64,000 nucleotides of DNA from positions 806,001-870,000 of the forward strand of contig JBALVX010000001.1 of NCBI GenBank assembly GCA_036961295.1, in the 5' to 3' direction. The notes beneath the pieces are model-generated. The model saw only the letters and a list, made by a program, of their open reading frames with translations, searched no databases and was not told the origin of the DNA. The DNA comes from JAGPUQ01 sp036961295. GTDB lineage: Bacteria; Pseudomonadota; Gammaproteobacteria; Pseudomonadales; Porticoccaceae. The first letter of the stretch is position 1. Each line of letters begins with the position of its first letter. Position numbers and translations under genes: made by a program. Shown piece by piece: positions 19,892-28,763 of this stretch.

Positions 19892-22612
19892 CTAGACTTT
19901 CAAAGCTTTACTGGCAATCTCATAGCTATCTTTAGACAGATCTGGTCTGGCGAGTACTCTCTCCAGTGCCTTGACCATTGCCTGCCCTTTTGACTCGGGA
20001 TATTGCTTCCACCTGGTCAAAGGCGTTAATAAGCGCGAGGCGATCTGCGGGTTTAATTCGTCCAGCACAGTTAATTGCTTGACTAAGAAGTCATAACCCG
20101 CACCATCTTCGCGATGAAAATTAATCGGGTTTCCGGCACAAAAAGCACCAATGACCGAGCGCACTTTATTCGGATTTTTTATATCAAAGGCCGGGTGAGC
20201 CATTAAACCCTCGACGCGCTCGAGACCGCCGGGTAAGCCACACCACGCCTGCATCTGAAACCACTGGTTAACTACCAGGGTTTCGCCTTGCCAGCGCGTG
20301 TAATAGCTTTCCAGCGCGCGCTTGGCGTAGTCCTGGGCCAGTGCCGCCGGGTTGTTGAGTAAGGCCATCAGTGCCGCGTTGGTGTCCGTCATATTGTCTG
20401 CCTGCTGAAACTGCTGCCAGGCCAGCTCAATATACTCTGCCTTGTCCAGTTGCAGCAGATACGCCAGGGCGGTATTTTTAAGGCTACGCCGTGCGATTTG
20501 CGCGGCATCGGCAGCGTAGGTCTCGGTGGTTTTATTGCTCTGGTAAACCGTCGTTAATCTGGCACCGAGTTCGACGGCTAAGGTCTGGCGCACAAACTGT
20601 CGCGCGCCGTGAATGGCTTCCACGTAAATCACTTCTGAGGACTCGCTCAAATAGGATTCACTGGGTAGCGTCAACATATGAGCTAACATGGCTTTATCCA
20701 GGCCTGGGTTAGCTAATAGCTCGTCGTAGGCCGCAATCAATTGAGAATCGAGCTGTAAAGCTCGCCCCGCTACCTGACTCTCTACCTGTTCCTTAATCAA
20801 GCCCTGCAACACAGACAGCGCCAATTGGTTACACGCGCTCCAACGATTAAAGCCATCGCTGTCTTTACGCATCAATTCAATCAACTGCTCGGATGTGCTA
20901 TCAAACTCCAGTTTTATCGGCGCTGAAAACCCCCGCAGCAACGAGGGGATGGGGTGTTCTTGCAGGTTTTCAAAGGTAACGCTTTGCTCGGCTTCGGTGA
21001 TTTCGAAGACCATCTCTGTTTGGCTCGCCTGCTCCGTTTGCCCTGCTTGACTTGTTTGCCCCGCTTGCTCGCTGGCCTGCCCCGCAACATGTAATGGTAA
21101 GTCCCCTGCGGCACCCACCAAACCTAGCTTAAGGGGAATATGAAAGGGTTTTTTATCCCCACCTTCCGGAGTTGGCGGACAACTTTGCTTAAAGTCGAGG
21201 CGGTAAGTTTTTGCAGTGGCGTCGTAGTGCCCGCTAACCGCAAGCCGAGGGGTGCCCGCCTGTCGGTACCAGTTCATAAATTGATCAAAATCCCGGCCAC
21301 TAACTTCGGCCATGGCGGCAACAAAGTCTTCAATCGTCACGGCCTGGCCATCGTGACGGTTAAAATACAGATCACTGCCTTTGCGGAACAATTCTGGCCC
21401 CAGTAAGGTGTGAATCATACGAACAATTTCCGCGCCTTTTTCGTAAATCGTCAAGGTATAGAAATTCGAAATTTCCATAAACGAGGCCGGCTGCACCGGG
21501 TGAGCCGTTGGCCCACCGTCTTCGGCGAATTGTAAGGAACGTAAAAAATTAACATCCTCAACTCGTTTGATGACTCTCGAACCCATATCGGCGGAGAATT
21601 CAGCATCGCGAAATACCGTGAAGCCCTCTTTTAAACTCAACTGAAACCAGTCCCGGCAAGTCACCCGGTTACCGGACCAGTTGTGGAAATATTCGTGAGC
21701 AACTACGGCTTCAACACGCTGAAAACCCGCATCCGTAGTGGTTTCCTGCTTTGCCAGCACACAGGAGGTATTGAAAATATTAAGGCCTTTATTTTCCATC
21801 GCGCCCATATTGAAATCATCAACTGCGACAATCATAAAAATATCGAGATCGTATTCGCGACCATAGACCTGCTCATCCCAAGTCATTGCGCGCTTCAGCG
21901 AATCCATCGCGTGATCGCATTTATCGACGTCTTTATTTTCGACATAAATTTTAATATCGACCTGACGACCACTCATGGTGGTAAAACTATCTTCGATACA
22001 AGCCAAATCACCGGCAACCATGGCAAACAGGTAAGCCGGTTTTTTAAAGGGGTCGTGCCAGCGTACCCAATGACGATTGTCAGGCAACTCACCCTGAGCA
22101 AGCCGATTACCGTTGGATAACAATACCGGGTATCGTGATTTATCCGCTTCAATGGTGGTGTTAAATTCAGACATTACATCGGGACGATCAAGGTAGTAGG
22201 TTATTTTCCGAAAGCCTTCGGCCTCGCACTGGGTGCAATACATGGTGCGGGATTTATACAAACCTTCCAGCGAAGTATTTTCCTGGGGTTTGATGGCAAC
22301 GGTAGAACACAACTCGAAGCTATCTGGCACATTGGGAATCGATAATTCACCATTGGCGCAGGCATATTGATCCGCCGTTAATACTCGGCCATCCACGGAG
22401 AGATCAACAAGCTCTAAGCCCTCGCCTTGCAGCACCAGAAGATTGGTTTTTTCAGCAAGCTCATTGAGATTAGCCCGTATTTTTAGCGTGGCTTTAACGT
22501 AGCTTAGGTCTTCGTATAACTGAATAATCAAATCGCTTTGATCGATCAAAAATTCAGGTGGCTGATAATCTTTTAAATAAATAGTTTTCGCCTGAGCGTC
22601 GCGCAAAGCCAT
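19892..22612 (-). CDS. pepN: Aminopeptidase N (M1 family)
   Basis: This 906-residue zinc aminopeptidase is near the E. coli PepN length of about 870. The GAMEN substrate-binding motif appears in NMGAMENKGLNIF, and the zinc site is HEYFHNW followed by LKEGFTVFRDAEF. The four-domain layout of bacterial M1 enzymes fits. I chose the ATG at 22612, with GGAG six bases ahead; the in-frame TTG at 22624 overlaps that site. Unusually, an insert around residues 508-532 consists of Gln/Ala/Thr/Ser repeats from an 18-bp tandem repeat, in a loop of the domain after the catalytic core. The enzyme trims N-terminal residues from peptides in the cytosol. Confidence 0.97.
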   Translation of the reverse strand: MALRDAQAKTIYLKDYQPPEFLIDQSDLIIQLYEDLSYVKATLKIRANLNELAEKTNLLVLQGEGLELVDLSVDGRVLTADQYACANGELSIPNVPDSFELCSTVAIKPQENTSLEGLYKSRTMYCTQCEAEGFRKITYYLDRPDVMSEFNTTIEADKSRYPVLLSNGNRLAQGELPDNRHWVRWHDPFKKPAYLFAMVAGDLACIEDSFTTMSGRQVDIKIYVENKDVDKCDHAMDSLKRAMTWDEQVYGREYDLDIFMIVAVDDFNMGAMENKGLNIFNTSCVLAKQETTTDAGFQRVEAVVAHEYFHNWSGNRVTCRDWFQLSLKEGFTVFRDAEFSADMGSRVIKRVEDVNFLRSLQFAEDGGPTAHPVQPASFMEISNFYTLTIYEKGAEIVRMIHTLLGPELFRKGSDLYFNRHDGQAVTIEDFVAAMAEVSGRDFDQFMNWYRQAGTPRLAVSGHYDATAKTYRLDFKQSCPPTPEGGDKKPFHIPLKLGLVGAAGDLPLHVAGQASEQAGQTSQAGQTEQASQTEMVFEITEAEQSVTFENLQEHPIPSLLRGFSAPIKLEFDSTSEQLIELMRKDSDGFNRWSACNQLALSVLQGLIKEQVESQVAGRALQLDSQLIAAYDELLANPGLDKAMLAHMLTLPSESYLSESSEVIYVEAIHGARQFVRQTLAVELGARLTTVYQSNKTTETYAADAAQIARRSLKNTALAYLLQLDKAEYIELAWQQFQQADNMTDTNAALMALLNNPAALAQDYAKRALESYYTRWQGETLVVNQWFQMQAWCGLPGGLERVEGLMAHPAFDIKNPNKVRSVIGAFCAGNPINFHREDGAGYDFLVKQLTVLDELNPQIASRLLTPLTRWKQYPESKGQAMVKALERVLARPDLSKDSYEIASKALKV
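21018..21089. repeat. 18-bp in-frame tandem repeat inside pepN
   Basis: Three clear 18-base units begin at 21018, 21036 and 21054 (each opening GTTTG), with a decayed fourth from 21072. They encode a Gln/Ala/Thr/Ser-rich insert of the form QAGQTS, QAGQTE, QASQTE. The unit is a multiple of three, so the frame is kept. Confidence 0.85.
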
Positions 22613-22687
22613 CAAAAACTCCAATGATTTAAGGTGTATTTACTCTATTCTAATATTAAACTTTAGATGAAAAATTTAAATCTTCAG

Positions 22688-23509
22688 TCAAACAGTGACT
22701 TCGATATGGTAAGCCGTGAACTTACGCATATTGATCACGCCGCTATCAAGGATTAAATACTGTCCTTTAATACCCATAAGCCGCCCACTAACCTGAGGGT
22801 TTTTGTCAAAGTTAAGGGAAGTAATTTTGGTGGGATATTCCAACACCGGGTAATTAATATTGACGGCCTCCGCATCTAATCGCTGAATAGCTTGCAGGCC
22901 GAAACGTTGATCCAGAACACTTAATTCGTCGTGGCAGAGTTCAAGTAACTGATCGCGCCTTGCCGCTAGATCAAGCTCCGGCACTACTCCCTTCAACATG
23001 GTTCGCCAGCTGGTTTTATCCGCTACATGCTGGCGGATCACATCTTCGACCAGGCCCGACTGCTGGCGCGTTTGCACCCGAAGAATCGGCAAGGCTTGCA
23101 CCGCACCTTGATCTATCCAACGGGTCGGCAACTGAGTGCCACGGGTAATACCGACTTTGACCCCGGAAGAATTAGCCAGGTACACGTAGTGTTCGGTCAT
23201 GCAAAATTCCTGGGCCCACTCGGGTTCGCGGCAGGTGCCGGCATCGAAATGACACTTTTCCGGGCTCATCATACAAATATCGCATTGTGCTAATTTTTTA
23301 AAACAAGGGTAACAATAACCCTGGTTAAAACTTTTGTTGCTCACCCGACCACAGTGCGCACAGTGAATTTTTCCGGTGTAGGTAAGCTGAATGGTCTCGC
23401 CTAATAATTCATTAAGTGGAAGCCGATGCTCGTCCAGAGGCAGGTGGTAATTAACCGGAGCGGCGAGTTCAACATTCATTTTGGCCAGATGGCCCTGGTA
23501 AGACGGCAT
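22688..23509 (-). CDS. DUF2797 family zinc-ribbon protein
   Basis: This 273-residue cytosolic protein has two cysteine groups: CAHCGRVSNKSFNQGYCYPC and a second with CDICMMSPEKCHFDAGTC. These are followed by EHYVYLANSSGVKVGITRG, the GIY-YIG-like segment conserved in DUF2797 proteins. The zinc ribbons suggest nucleic-acid or protein binding, and the nuclease-like fold lacks an assigned reaction. The ATG at 23509 has no good ribosome site; an internal ATG at residue 11 is the alternative start. It lies between pepN and the DUF1315 gene on the same strand. Confidence 0.87.
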   Translation of the reverse strand: MPSYQGHLAKMNVELAAPVNYHLPLDEHRLPLNELLGETIQLTYTGKIHCAHCGRVSNKSFNQGYCYPCFKKLAQCDICMMSPEKCHFDAGTCREPEWAQEFCMTEHYVYLANSSGVKVGITRGTQLPTRWIDQGAVQALPILRVQTRQQSGLVEDVIRQHVADKTSWRTMLKGVVPELDLAARRDQLLELCHDELSVLDQRFGLQAIQRLDAEAVNINYPVLEYPTKITSLNFDKNPQVSGRLMGIKGQYLILDSGVINMRKFTAYHIEVTV

Positions 23510-23598
23510 AAATTAATTGATCCTGTCAGAAATTACGGATTATTGTGTGAGACTGTAATGAGAGTGGTGTAAGTGGTGCAAATGATGCAAAACGCGTG

Positions 23599-23883
23599 TT
23601 AATGCCGCCACTTTAAGGGTTTTGATTCGGCTGAAGATTCCAGGTCTAGGTCAAGCTCATCCCCCGCGCTACCACAGTGCGGGTGCTTGCGCGTATCGAT
23701 ATAGGCGACCCGCTCTTCTTCCGGTTTATGTTTGAAGTCCCAGGAAATCACCGCCTGCAAGCAGGATTCTCGCTGCTGCGCCGTTAACACCTCACCGTTG
23801 GGCCATTTGCCGATTTCCACCGCCAATTTAAGTCTTTGGTAAAGCTCAGGCGTCATTTGCTCGATCAGTGTTTCAAAATCCAT
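23599..23883 (-). CDS. DUF1315 (YeaC-type) protein
   Basis: This 94-residue protein matches the YeaC/DUF1315 pattern: MDFETLIEQMTPELYQRLKLAVEIGKWPNG near the start, then a short helical segment and a polar tail. No function is established for the family that I know of. It is encoded between the rhomboid protease and the DUF2797 gene, all on the minus strand, suggesting a loose operon pepN-DUF2797-DUF1315-rhomboid in reverse order. Confidence 0.85.
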   Translation of the reverse strand: MDFETLIEQMTPELYQRLKLAVEIGKWPNGEVLTAQQRESCLQAVISWDFKHKPEEERVAYIDTRKHPHCGSAGDELDLDLESSAESKPLKWRH

Positions 23884-23918
23884 AATATGCTCTCACAGCG
23901 GCTCTGATAAGAGCGCCT

Positions 23919-24806
23919 CTAAACATTCTCGCGACCTTTGTTACCCAAACCCGCGACACCACCAAATAGCATACCCGTCAGTAAACCGACTACGTGGGCA
24001 CTGTTGGCGACACCACCGTCTAAAAACAGATCGACGATGCCTAAAGCGCAAATCACTAGCCAAGCCAACATAAGGCCAATAATGCCGGGCGGCACGCGTA
24101 ATAAGGGGTGAGGAGCAATCATATTACGCACCCAAACATAGCCCAGCAAACCATAGACAAGGCCCGATAAACCACCAAAAATTTGGTTGGGTTCCCACCA
24201 ATATTGACCAACATTGGCAGCGATGGCGATACCCAGAGCAATTAAAATAAAATTACTTTTACCAACCAGTAATTCAATACGCCGACCAAATTCCCATGTC
24301 CATAAGCCGTTAAAAATAATATGCCATGGGCCAAAATGCAGGAAGGCCGGCGTTAATAGCCGCCAGTATTCACCCCGCCCAAAAGCCAGATCTGCTGGAA
24401 AAATGCGACCATGGGTTTTATCAATATGTTCAAAATCCTGAAAGGTAAACCAGTGCAACAGCTCCGGCAAAAAGCTTACGAGTACTGCACCCAACAAGCC
24501 CAACACCAGAGTAATAAGCACCACCGGGGTTTGCAGGGCCTGCTGCAATAAGCTCGCATCTGAGCCCTGCGAACCTTTAACCGGGCGCTCAGGATGTTGT
24601 TGCTGAAGCGCCATTTGTTGATACTGTTGGAGCACTGCCACGGCAGTCGGCACCGCTTCCTGTTGGGATACCAGCAACAGGCGTTCATCGTTTTGTTGGG
24701 CAATCTGATACTCAATACGATAGCGATCTAACTCCATCGCTAATAGCTCGGCATTTAGCTCTGCAGGCAAATTGGCAACGGTAATCCACGGCGTTGAATC
24801 ATTCAT
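23919..24806 (-). CDS. Rhomboid-family intramembrane serine protease
   Basis: This 295-residue protein has a soluble N-terminal domain (about 1-95, rich in Gln), one membrane segment near 98-120, and then the six-helix rhomboid core. The catalytic Ser lies in GGLSGLVYG and the His in ANSAHVVGLLTG; the WEFGRRIE loop sits near the L1 region. The enzyme cleaves transmembrane helices of other proteins in the inner membrane. GlpG-like enzymes in gammaproteobacteria share this N-terminal-domain architecture. It follows nadK by 75 bases across a degenerate 13-bp repeat tract. Confidence 0.93.
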   Translation of the reverse strand: MNDSTPWITVANLPAELNAELLAMELDRYRIEYQIAQQNDERLLLVSQQEAVPTAVAVLQQYQQMALQQQHPERPVKGSQGSDASLLQQALQTPVVLITLVLGLLGAVLVSFLPELLHWFTFQDFEHIDKTHGRIFPADLAFGRGEYWRLLTPAFLHFGPWHIIFNGLWTWEFGRRIELLVGKSNFILIALGIAIAANVGQYWWEPNQIFGGLSGLVYGLLGYVWVRNMIAPHPLLRVPPGIIGLMLAWLVICALGIVDLFLDGGVANSAHVVGLLTGMLFGGVAGLGNKGRENV

Positions 24807-24810
24807 CTGT

Positions 24811-24889
24811 GACCTTCAAGAAGGATCTTCACTAAAGAACCTTCACGAATGACCTTCAAAAATGACTCTCGCGGATAACTTTCAAGAAT
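24811..24889. repeat. Six degenerate ~13-bp repeats between nadK and the rhomboid gene
   Basis: Units start at about 24811, 24824, 24837, 24851, 24864 and 24877, with a consensus near GACCTTCAaGAAT (13-14 bases, several mismatches). The sixth copy contains the nadK stop codon (24882-24884), and the array fills the gap to the rhomboid gene. The period is not a multiple of three. Confidence 0.75.
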
Positions 24890-25784
24890 TATTTTCAGCA
24901 TCGAGCCGACTACCCCACCCTAGTTTTCTACGACAGACTTCGTAAAAATTATGTTCCTGCGGATGAATCAGCCGCACTGGTTTAGGGTGTTTAACAATCC
25001 GAATGGCATCACCTGGCTCAGCGGCAATTTCATACTGGCCATCACAGGTCGCCTTGGGATGTAATTTATTAAAAGGCCCGACACGTACTTCCAGCTCGCT
25101 GGAGCCGCTGACCACGATGGGTCGGCTACTGAGGGTGTGGGGATTCATCGGCACCAACACCAGGGCGTCCAGCTCGGGACACATAATTGGGCCACCGGCG
25201 GATAGTGCGTAGGCCGTAGATCCTGTCGGCGTTGATACAATCAAACCATCGGAGCGTTGGCTATAGACAAAGGCGTTGTCGATGTAGAGTTCAAACTCCA
25301 TCATGCGTACCGAGCGACCGGGATGCAGGACCACATCGTTAAGTGCCATGCCGGACGCAATAGCCTCGGGGTTACCGTTACGATACACGCTGACCTCAAG
25401 CAAAAACCGCTCGGACATTTTATAGTTCCCAGCCAGCACCTGCCCTATTCCCGCCTCCATTTGTTCTGGAGAAATATCAGTCAAAAATCCCAGTCGCCCG
25501 CGATTCAGGCCCAGCATGGGAATATCGAGATCGATCAGCGAGCGCGCCGCACCTAGCATACTGCCGTCGCCGCCCACCACAATCACCAGATCGAGGCTAT
25601 CGCTAGTAAGATCCTTGCGCGCCAACGCTTCCACAGAGCGGTCAGCGAGGGAACTCGCAGTGTCCTGTTCTGCAATGACTGTGCGGCCATCGGCTTTGAG
25701 AAAAGCCACTAAGCGATTAAGGCTATCGACTACCTTCGGATGGCGCAGCTGAGCTACCACGCCGATACGTTGAAATTGTGCCAT
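24882..25784 (-). CDS. nadK: NAD kinase
   Basis: This 300-residue protein has the NAD-kinase signature GGDGSMLGAAR, the LGLNRGRLGFLTD loop, and the second conserved block TPTGSTAYALSAGGPI. It phosphorylates NAD to NADP using ATP and is essential in bacteria. I chose the ATG at 25784, preceded by GAAGGG; an upstream in-frame TTG at 25829 has no ribosome site. The gene is transcribed toward the rhomboid gene. Length and motifs are those of a normal proteobacterial enzyme. Confidence 0.97.
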   Translation of the reverse strand: MAQFQRIGVVAQLRHPKVVDSLNRLVAFLKADGRTVIAEQDTASSLADRSVEALARKDLTSDSLDLVIVVGGDGSMLGAARSLIDLDIPMLGLNRGRLGFLTDISPEQMEAGIGQVLAGNYKMSERFLLEVSVYRNGNPEAIASGMALNDVVLHPGRSVRMMEFELYIDNAFVYSQRSDGLIVSTPTGSTAYALSAGGPIMCPELDALVLVPMNPHTLSSRPIVVSGSSELEVRVGPFNKLHPKATCDGQYEIAAEPGDAIRIVKHPKPVRLIHPQEHNFYEVCRRKLGWGSRLDAENNS

Positions 25785-25909
25785 TGAAGACCCTTCGCGC
25801 AGACCAAAATATAGCTGAATTATACACAAGCCTGATTTAGATAAGACTCAACAGTAATTGATGTCCCGGACGGAGCGAATCAACGTTTAATATTGTGATT
25901 CTTGCTTGC

Positions 25910-26746
25910 TTAGAACGGCCGATCACCTTTCAGTGAAACCCGATGCAGGAGACGGCGGTAACCGTGGTAATCGTTGAGGGGATAGTGGTGAGTTGAGCGG
26001 TTATCCCACAGCACCACCATACCGACACTCCAACGCACGCGGCATTGAAATTCGGGAATGCGGGCGTGTTGATACAGCCGGTTCAACAAAGGTTCACTTT
26101 CCTCCTCAGTCCAGCCATCAATTCGCACTGCATGGGCTTCGTGGACGTAAAGAGTTTTTTCGCCGGTTTCAGGATGGGTGCGGACCACCGGATGCACATT
26201 GGTAAATTCCTCCGGGGCCGACGCATCACCCGAGTCCGCGAGGCGAGGCATGCGCGTTTTTGCCACGGCGGCTTTGGCAGAAGTGTAAACCGCATTCAGC
26301 CCATCAATCTCATCTTTAATATCTTGCGGCAAGGCTGAGTAGGCAGTTTGCATATTGCAGAAAATGGTATCGCCACCGACCGGAGGCAGTTCCAGGGCAT
26401 AGAGACTGGCACCGGCGGCGGGGGTTTCTAGATAAGTGGTATCCGAGTGCCATACGCCGCCGAAATTAACCGTTTCTTCAGGTAATTTAAGTACCGGGGC
26501 AACCAGCGGATAGCCTTCGATACCATTGAGAAAAGGATATTTATTAACTTCACCAAACTGCCCGGTAAACGCCAGTTGTTGCGCGGGCGTGAGGCTTTGA
26601 TCGAGGAAGTAGATCATCTTGCGATCAAGCCAGACTTTTCTCAGTTCTGCCAAAGTATCGGGCGGAATCGGTTTCGATAAATCGAGTCCGCGTATTTCGC
26701 TACCGATATAAGGCGTTAAATGTACAACTTCAAAATCTGTATTCAT
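25910..26746 (-). CDS. TauD/TfdA-family Fe(II)/2-oxoglutarate dioxygenase
   Basis: The protein (about 278 residues) has the iron-binding facial triad of the TauD/TfdA family: the HxD pair in WHSDTTYLE and the distal His in RSTHHYPL, followed by the 2-oxoglutarate-binding Arg segment YRRLLHR. Such enzymes hydroxylate taurine, alkylsulfonates, phenoxyacetates or alpha-keto acids. The exact substrate is unknown. I chose the ATG at 26746; a GTG at 26758 overlaps the stop of the upstream dehydrogenase (GTGA) and is the alternative. The two genes are co-transcribed and probably act on related substrates. Confidence 0.9.
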   Translation of the reverse strand: MNTDFEVVHLTPYIGSEIRGLDLSKPIPPDTLAELRKVWLDRKMIYFLDQSLTPAQQLAFTGQFGEVNKYPFLNGIEGYPLVAPVLKLPEETVNFGGVWHSDTTYLETPAAGASLYALELPPVGGDTIFCNMQTAYSALPQDIKDEIDGLNAVYTSAKAAVAKTRMPRLADSGDASAPEEFTNVHPVVRTHPETGEKTLYVHEAHAVRIDGWTEEESEPLLNRLYQHARIPEFQCRVRWSVGMVVLWDNRSTHHYPLNDYHGYRRLLHRVSLKGDRPF

Positions 26747-26754
26747 GTTCCGGC

Positions 26755-27870
26755 TCACATAGCTTTTAATTTTTCCACAACGCGGTCGCCAAAGGCATCG
26801 GTGCCAATTACTTTATCACTAGCTTTATCACCACTTTTATTAGTAGCCAGGTCAGGAGTGGTGTAACCGTCACTGAATACGCCCTGCATCGCCGCCCAAA
26901 TATTTTTGGCCTCTAGATTCATATCCAAACTATGCTCCAGCATCATGGCCACCGAACCAATCATGGAATAGGGGTTAGCGATATTTTGACCGGCTATATC
27001 CGGTGCCGAGCCGTGAGACGGCTCGTAATAAGCTTTGCCATCGCCAATGCACGCCGATGGCATAAGACCGAGAGAACCAATAAGCCCGCCACCCTGATCG
27101 CTGAGAATATCTCCGAACATATTTTCCATCACCATGACGTCAAACTGAGTGGGCTTTAAACACAGATGGGTAGCAGCCGCATCCACCAACATATGAATTA
27201 CTTTTACTTCTGGATAATCTTGCGCAACTTCATCTAGCACTTCGTTCCACAGCACGCTCGACTGCAAGATATTACTTTTGTGAATATTGTGTAATACCCG
27301 CTTACGACCCACGGCTAAATCGAAGGCTGAGATCAATACCTGGCGAATTTGTATTTCATCGTAGCGCAGAGTTTCCTCCACGTAGCGCACTCCATTACTA
27401 TCTTTACCGACGACTTTCTTACCGAAATACAGCCCGCCCAGTAATTCGCGGACCATTATAATATCTATGCCTTCGCCGATGACTTCTGCTTTTAAGGGCG
27501 AAAGGTGAGCCAGTGATTGCGGTAGTACCACCGGACGAAAGTTCGCGTAGGTGTTGTAGTGGGCGCGCAGAGGTAACACGGCACCGCGCTCTGGCTGCAT
27601 GTCCACCGGAATTTTAATTGCTTCCGAGTGCACCAGCCCGACCGGGCCTTTTAATACCGCATCGACCACATCGCACACCGCTCGACTTTGCTCGGGGAAA
27701 GGATGCCCGTAATCAAAATAAGCCGCTGCGCCAAATGGTGCTTCGATCAATTCAAAAGTCACAGCGCAGCGTTGCTCCACCACTTTGAGAACTTTTAAAG
27801 CTTCTTTCATTATTTCCGGGCCAATACCGTCGCCGGAAAAAATACCAATTTTATAGCTTTTCTGTTTCAT
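26755..27870 (-). CDS. Isocitrate/isopropylmalate dehydrogenase-family enzyme (LeuB-like)
   Basis: At 371 residues this is a decarboxylating dehydrogenase of the LeuB/IcdA superfamily. GDGIGPE lies near residue 14. The substrate-binding RPVVLP and metal-binding VDAAATHL regions follow, then MENMFGDILSDQ and the adenine-binding HGSAPDIAG. The active-site loop differs from textbook LeuB, so tartrate, homoisocitrate or another 2-hydroxy-acid could be the substrate. It lies in a row with a TauD-type dioxygenase and an SDR rather than with leuACD, which argues against simple leucine synthesis. An AGGATCTCC ribosome site precedes the ATG. Confidence 0.88.
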   Translation of the reverse strand: MKQKSYKIGIFSGDGIGPEIMKEALKVLKVVEQRCAVTFELIEAPFGAAAYFDYGHPFPEQSRAVCDVVDAVLKGPVGLVHSEAIKIPVDMQPERGAVLPLRAHYNTYANFRPVVLPQSLAHLSPLKAEVIGEGIDIIMVRELLGGLYFGKKVVGKDSNGVRYVEETLRYDEIQIRQVLISAFDLAVGRKRVLHNIHKSNILQSSVLWNEVLDEVAQDYPEVKVIHMLVDAAATHLCLKPTQFDVMVMENMFGDILSDQGGGLIGSLGLMPSACIGDGKAYYEPSHGSAPDIAGQNIANPYSMIGSVAMMLEHSLDMNLEAKNIWAAMQGVFSDGYTTPDLATNKSGDKASDKVIGTDAFGDRVVEKLKAM

Positions 27871-27931
27871 GGAGATCCTGTTTCAGGAGGGGTATTTTAT
27901 AAAAACAATGGATAAGGACAATTGATAAACA

Positions 27932-28696
27932 TCAAAGACCCATGCGAATAGCGCCATCGATACGAATCATTTCGCCATTGAGCATAGAGTTTTCGCAGAT
28001 ATGTTGTACCAGTGCACCAAACTCCAAAGGATTACCCCAACGCTTTGGAAACGGCACGGTGGGGATAATACTGTCGATCCATTTCTGGGGAATACCCGCG
28101 GCTAAAGGCGTTTCAAACATGCCCGGCGCAATGGTCATCACGCGAATACCATAGGGAGCCAGATCCCGCGCCATCGGCAGCGTCATGCCCTGCACACCGG
28201 CTTTTGATGCCGCGTAGGCCGCCTGCCCCACCGGGCCATCCTGGGCCACTACCGAGGCAATATTAATCACCACGCCGCGTTCGCCATCGTCATTGAGCGC
28301 ATCGAGGTCGATCATGCCGTAAGCCGCCACTCGTGCGACATTGAAAGTACCGGTGAGATTAACGTTAATGACCCGCTGAAACTCTTCCAGGGAATGTGGA
28401 CCTTTGGGACTTGCCGTACGCACCGCAATATCAATACCCGCGGCGTTCAGTACGATACGAGGAGTGCCTAATGTTTTAGTTACCTCGGCTATCGCAGCCT
28501 CCACGCCTGGGCCATCACTGACGTCGCACTCGATGGCCATACCGCCACCTAATTCTTTTACGAGCTCTTCTGCCAGGGATAAATTTCTATCGAGCAGAGC
28601 GCAGGTCACTCCGGCTTTCGTGAGTATTCTGGCCGCTCCAGCACCGAGACCCGATGCTCCGCCAGTGATTAACGCTATTTGTCCCGATACTTTCAT
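27932..28696 (-). CDS. SDR-family 3-hydroxyacyl-CoA dehydrogenase-like protein
   Basis: This is a 254-residue short-chain dehydrogenase with the nucleotide-binding TGGASGLGAG, NAAGID after strand 4, and the catalytic Ser and YAASK motif (AYAASKAGVQG). The overall sequence resembles type II 3-hydroxyacyl-CoA dehydrogenases (HSD17B10-like), including the long insert before Ser and IAPGMFETP after the active site. It probably oxidises 3-hydroxyacyl-CoA or a steroid-type alcohol with NAD. It is the gene upstream of the LeuB-like dehydrogenase on the same strand. Confidence 0.9.
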   Translation of the reverse strand: MKVSGQIALITGGASGLGAGAARILTKAGVTCALLDRNLSLAEELVKELGGGMAIECDVSDGPGVEAAIAEVTKTLGTPRIVLNAAGIDIAVRTASPKGPHSLEEFQRVINVNLTGTFNVARVAAYGMIDLDALNDDGERGVVINIASVVAQDGPVGQAAYAASKAGVQGMTLPMARDLAPYGIRVMTIAPGMFETPLAAGIPQKWIDSIIPTVPFPKRWGNPLEFGALVQHICENSMLNGEMIRIDGAIRMGL

Positions 28697-28724
28697 TTCA
28701 GTTTCCTTAGTGTTTTTTTTAAAC

Positions 28725-28763
28725 TGTTTATCTCAACCGTTTATCTCAACCGTTTATCTCAAC
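28725..28763. repeat. 13-bp triple tandem repeat over the universal stress protein stop
   Basis: Three adjacent 13-base units, CGTTTATCTCAAC with one mismatch in the first copy, occupy 28725-28737, 28738-28750 and 28751-28763. The TAA stop of the universal stress protein gene (complement of 28754-28756) lies in the third unit, so the last codons are themselves repeat sequence. Period 13 is out of frame. Confidence 0.93.
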
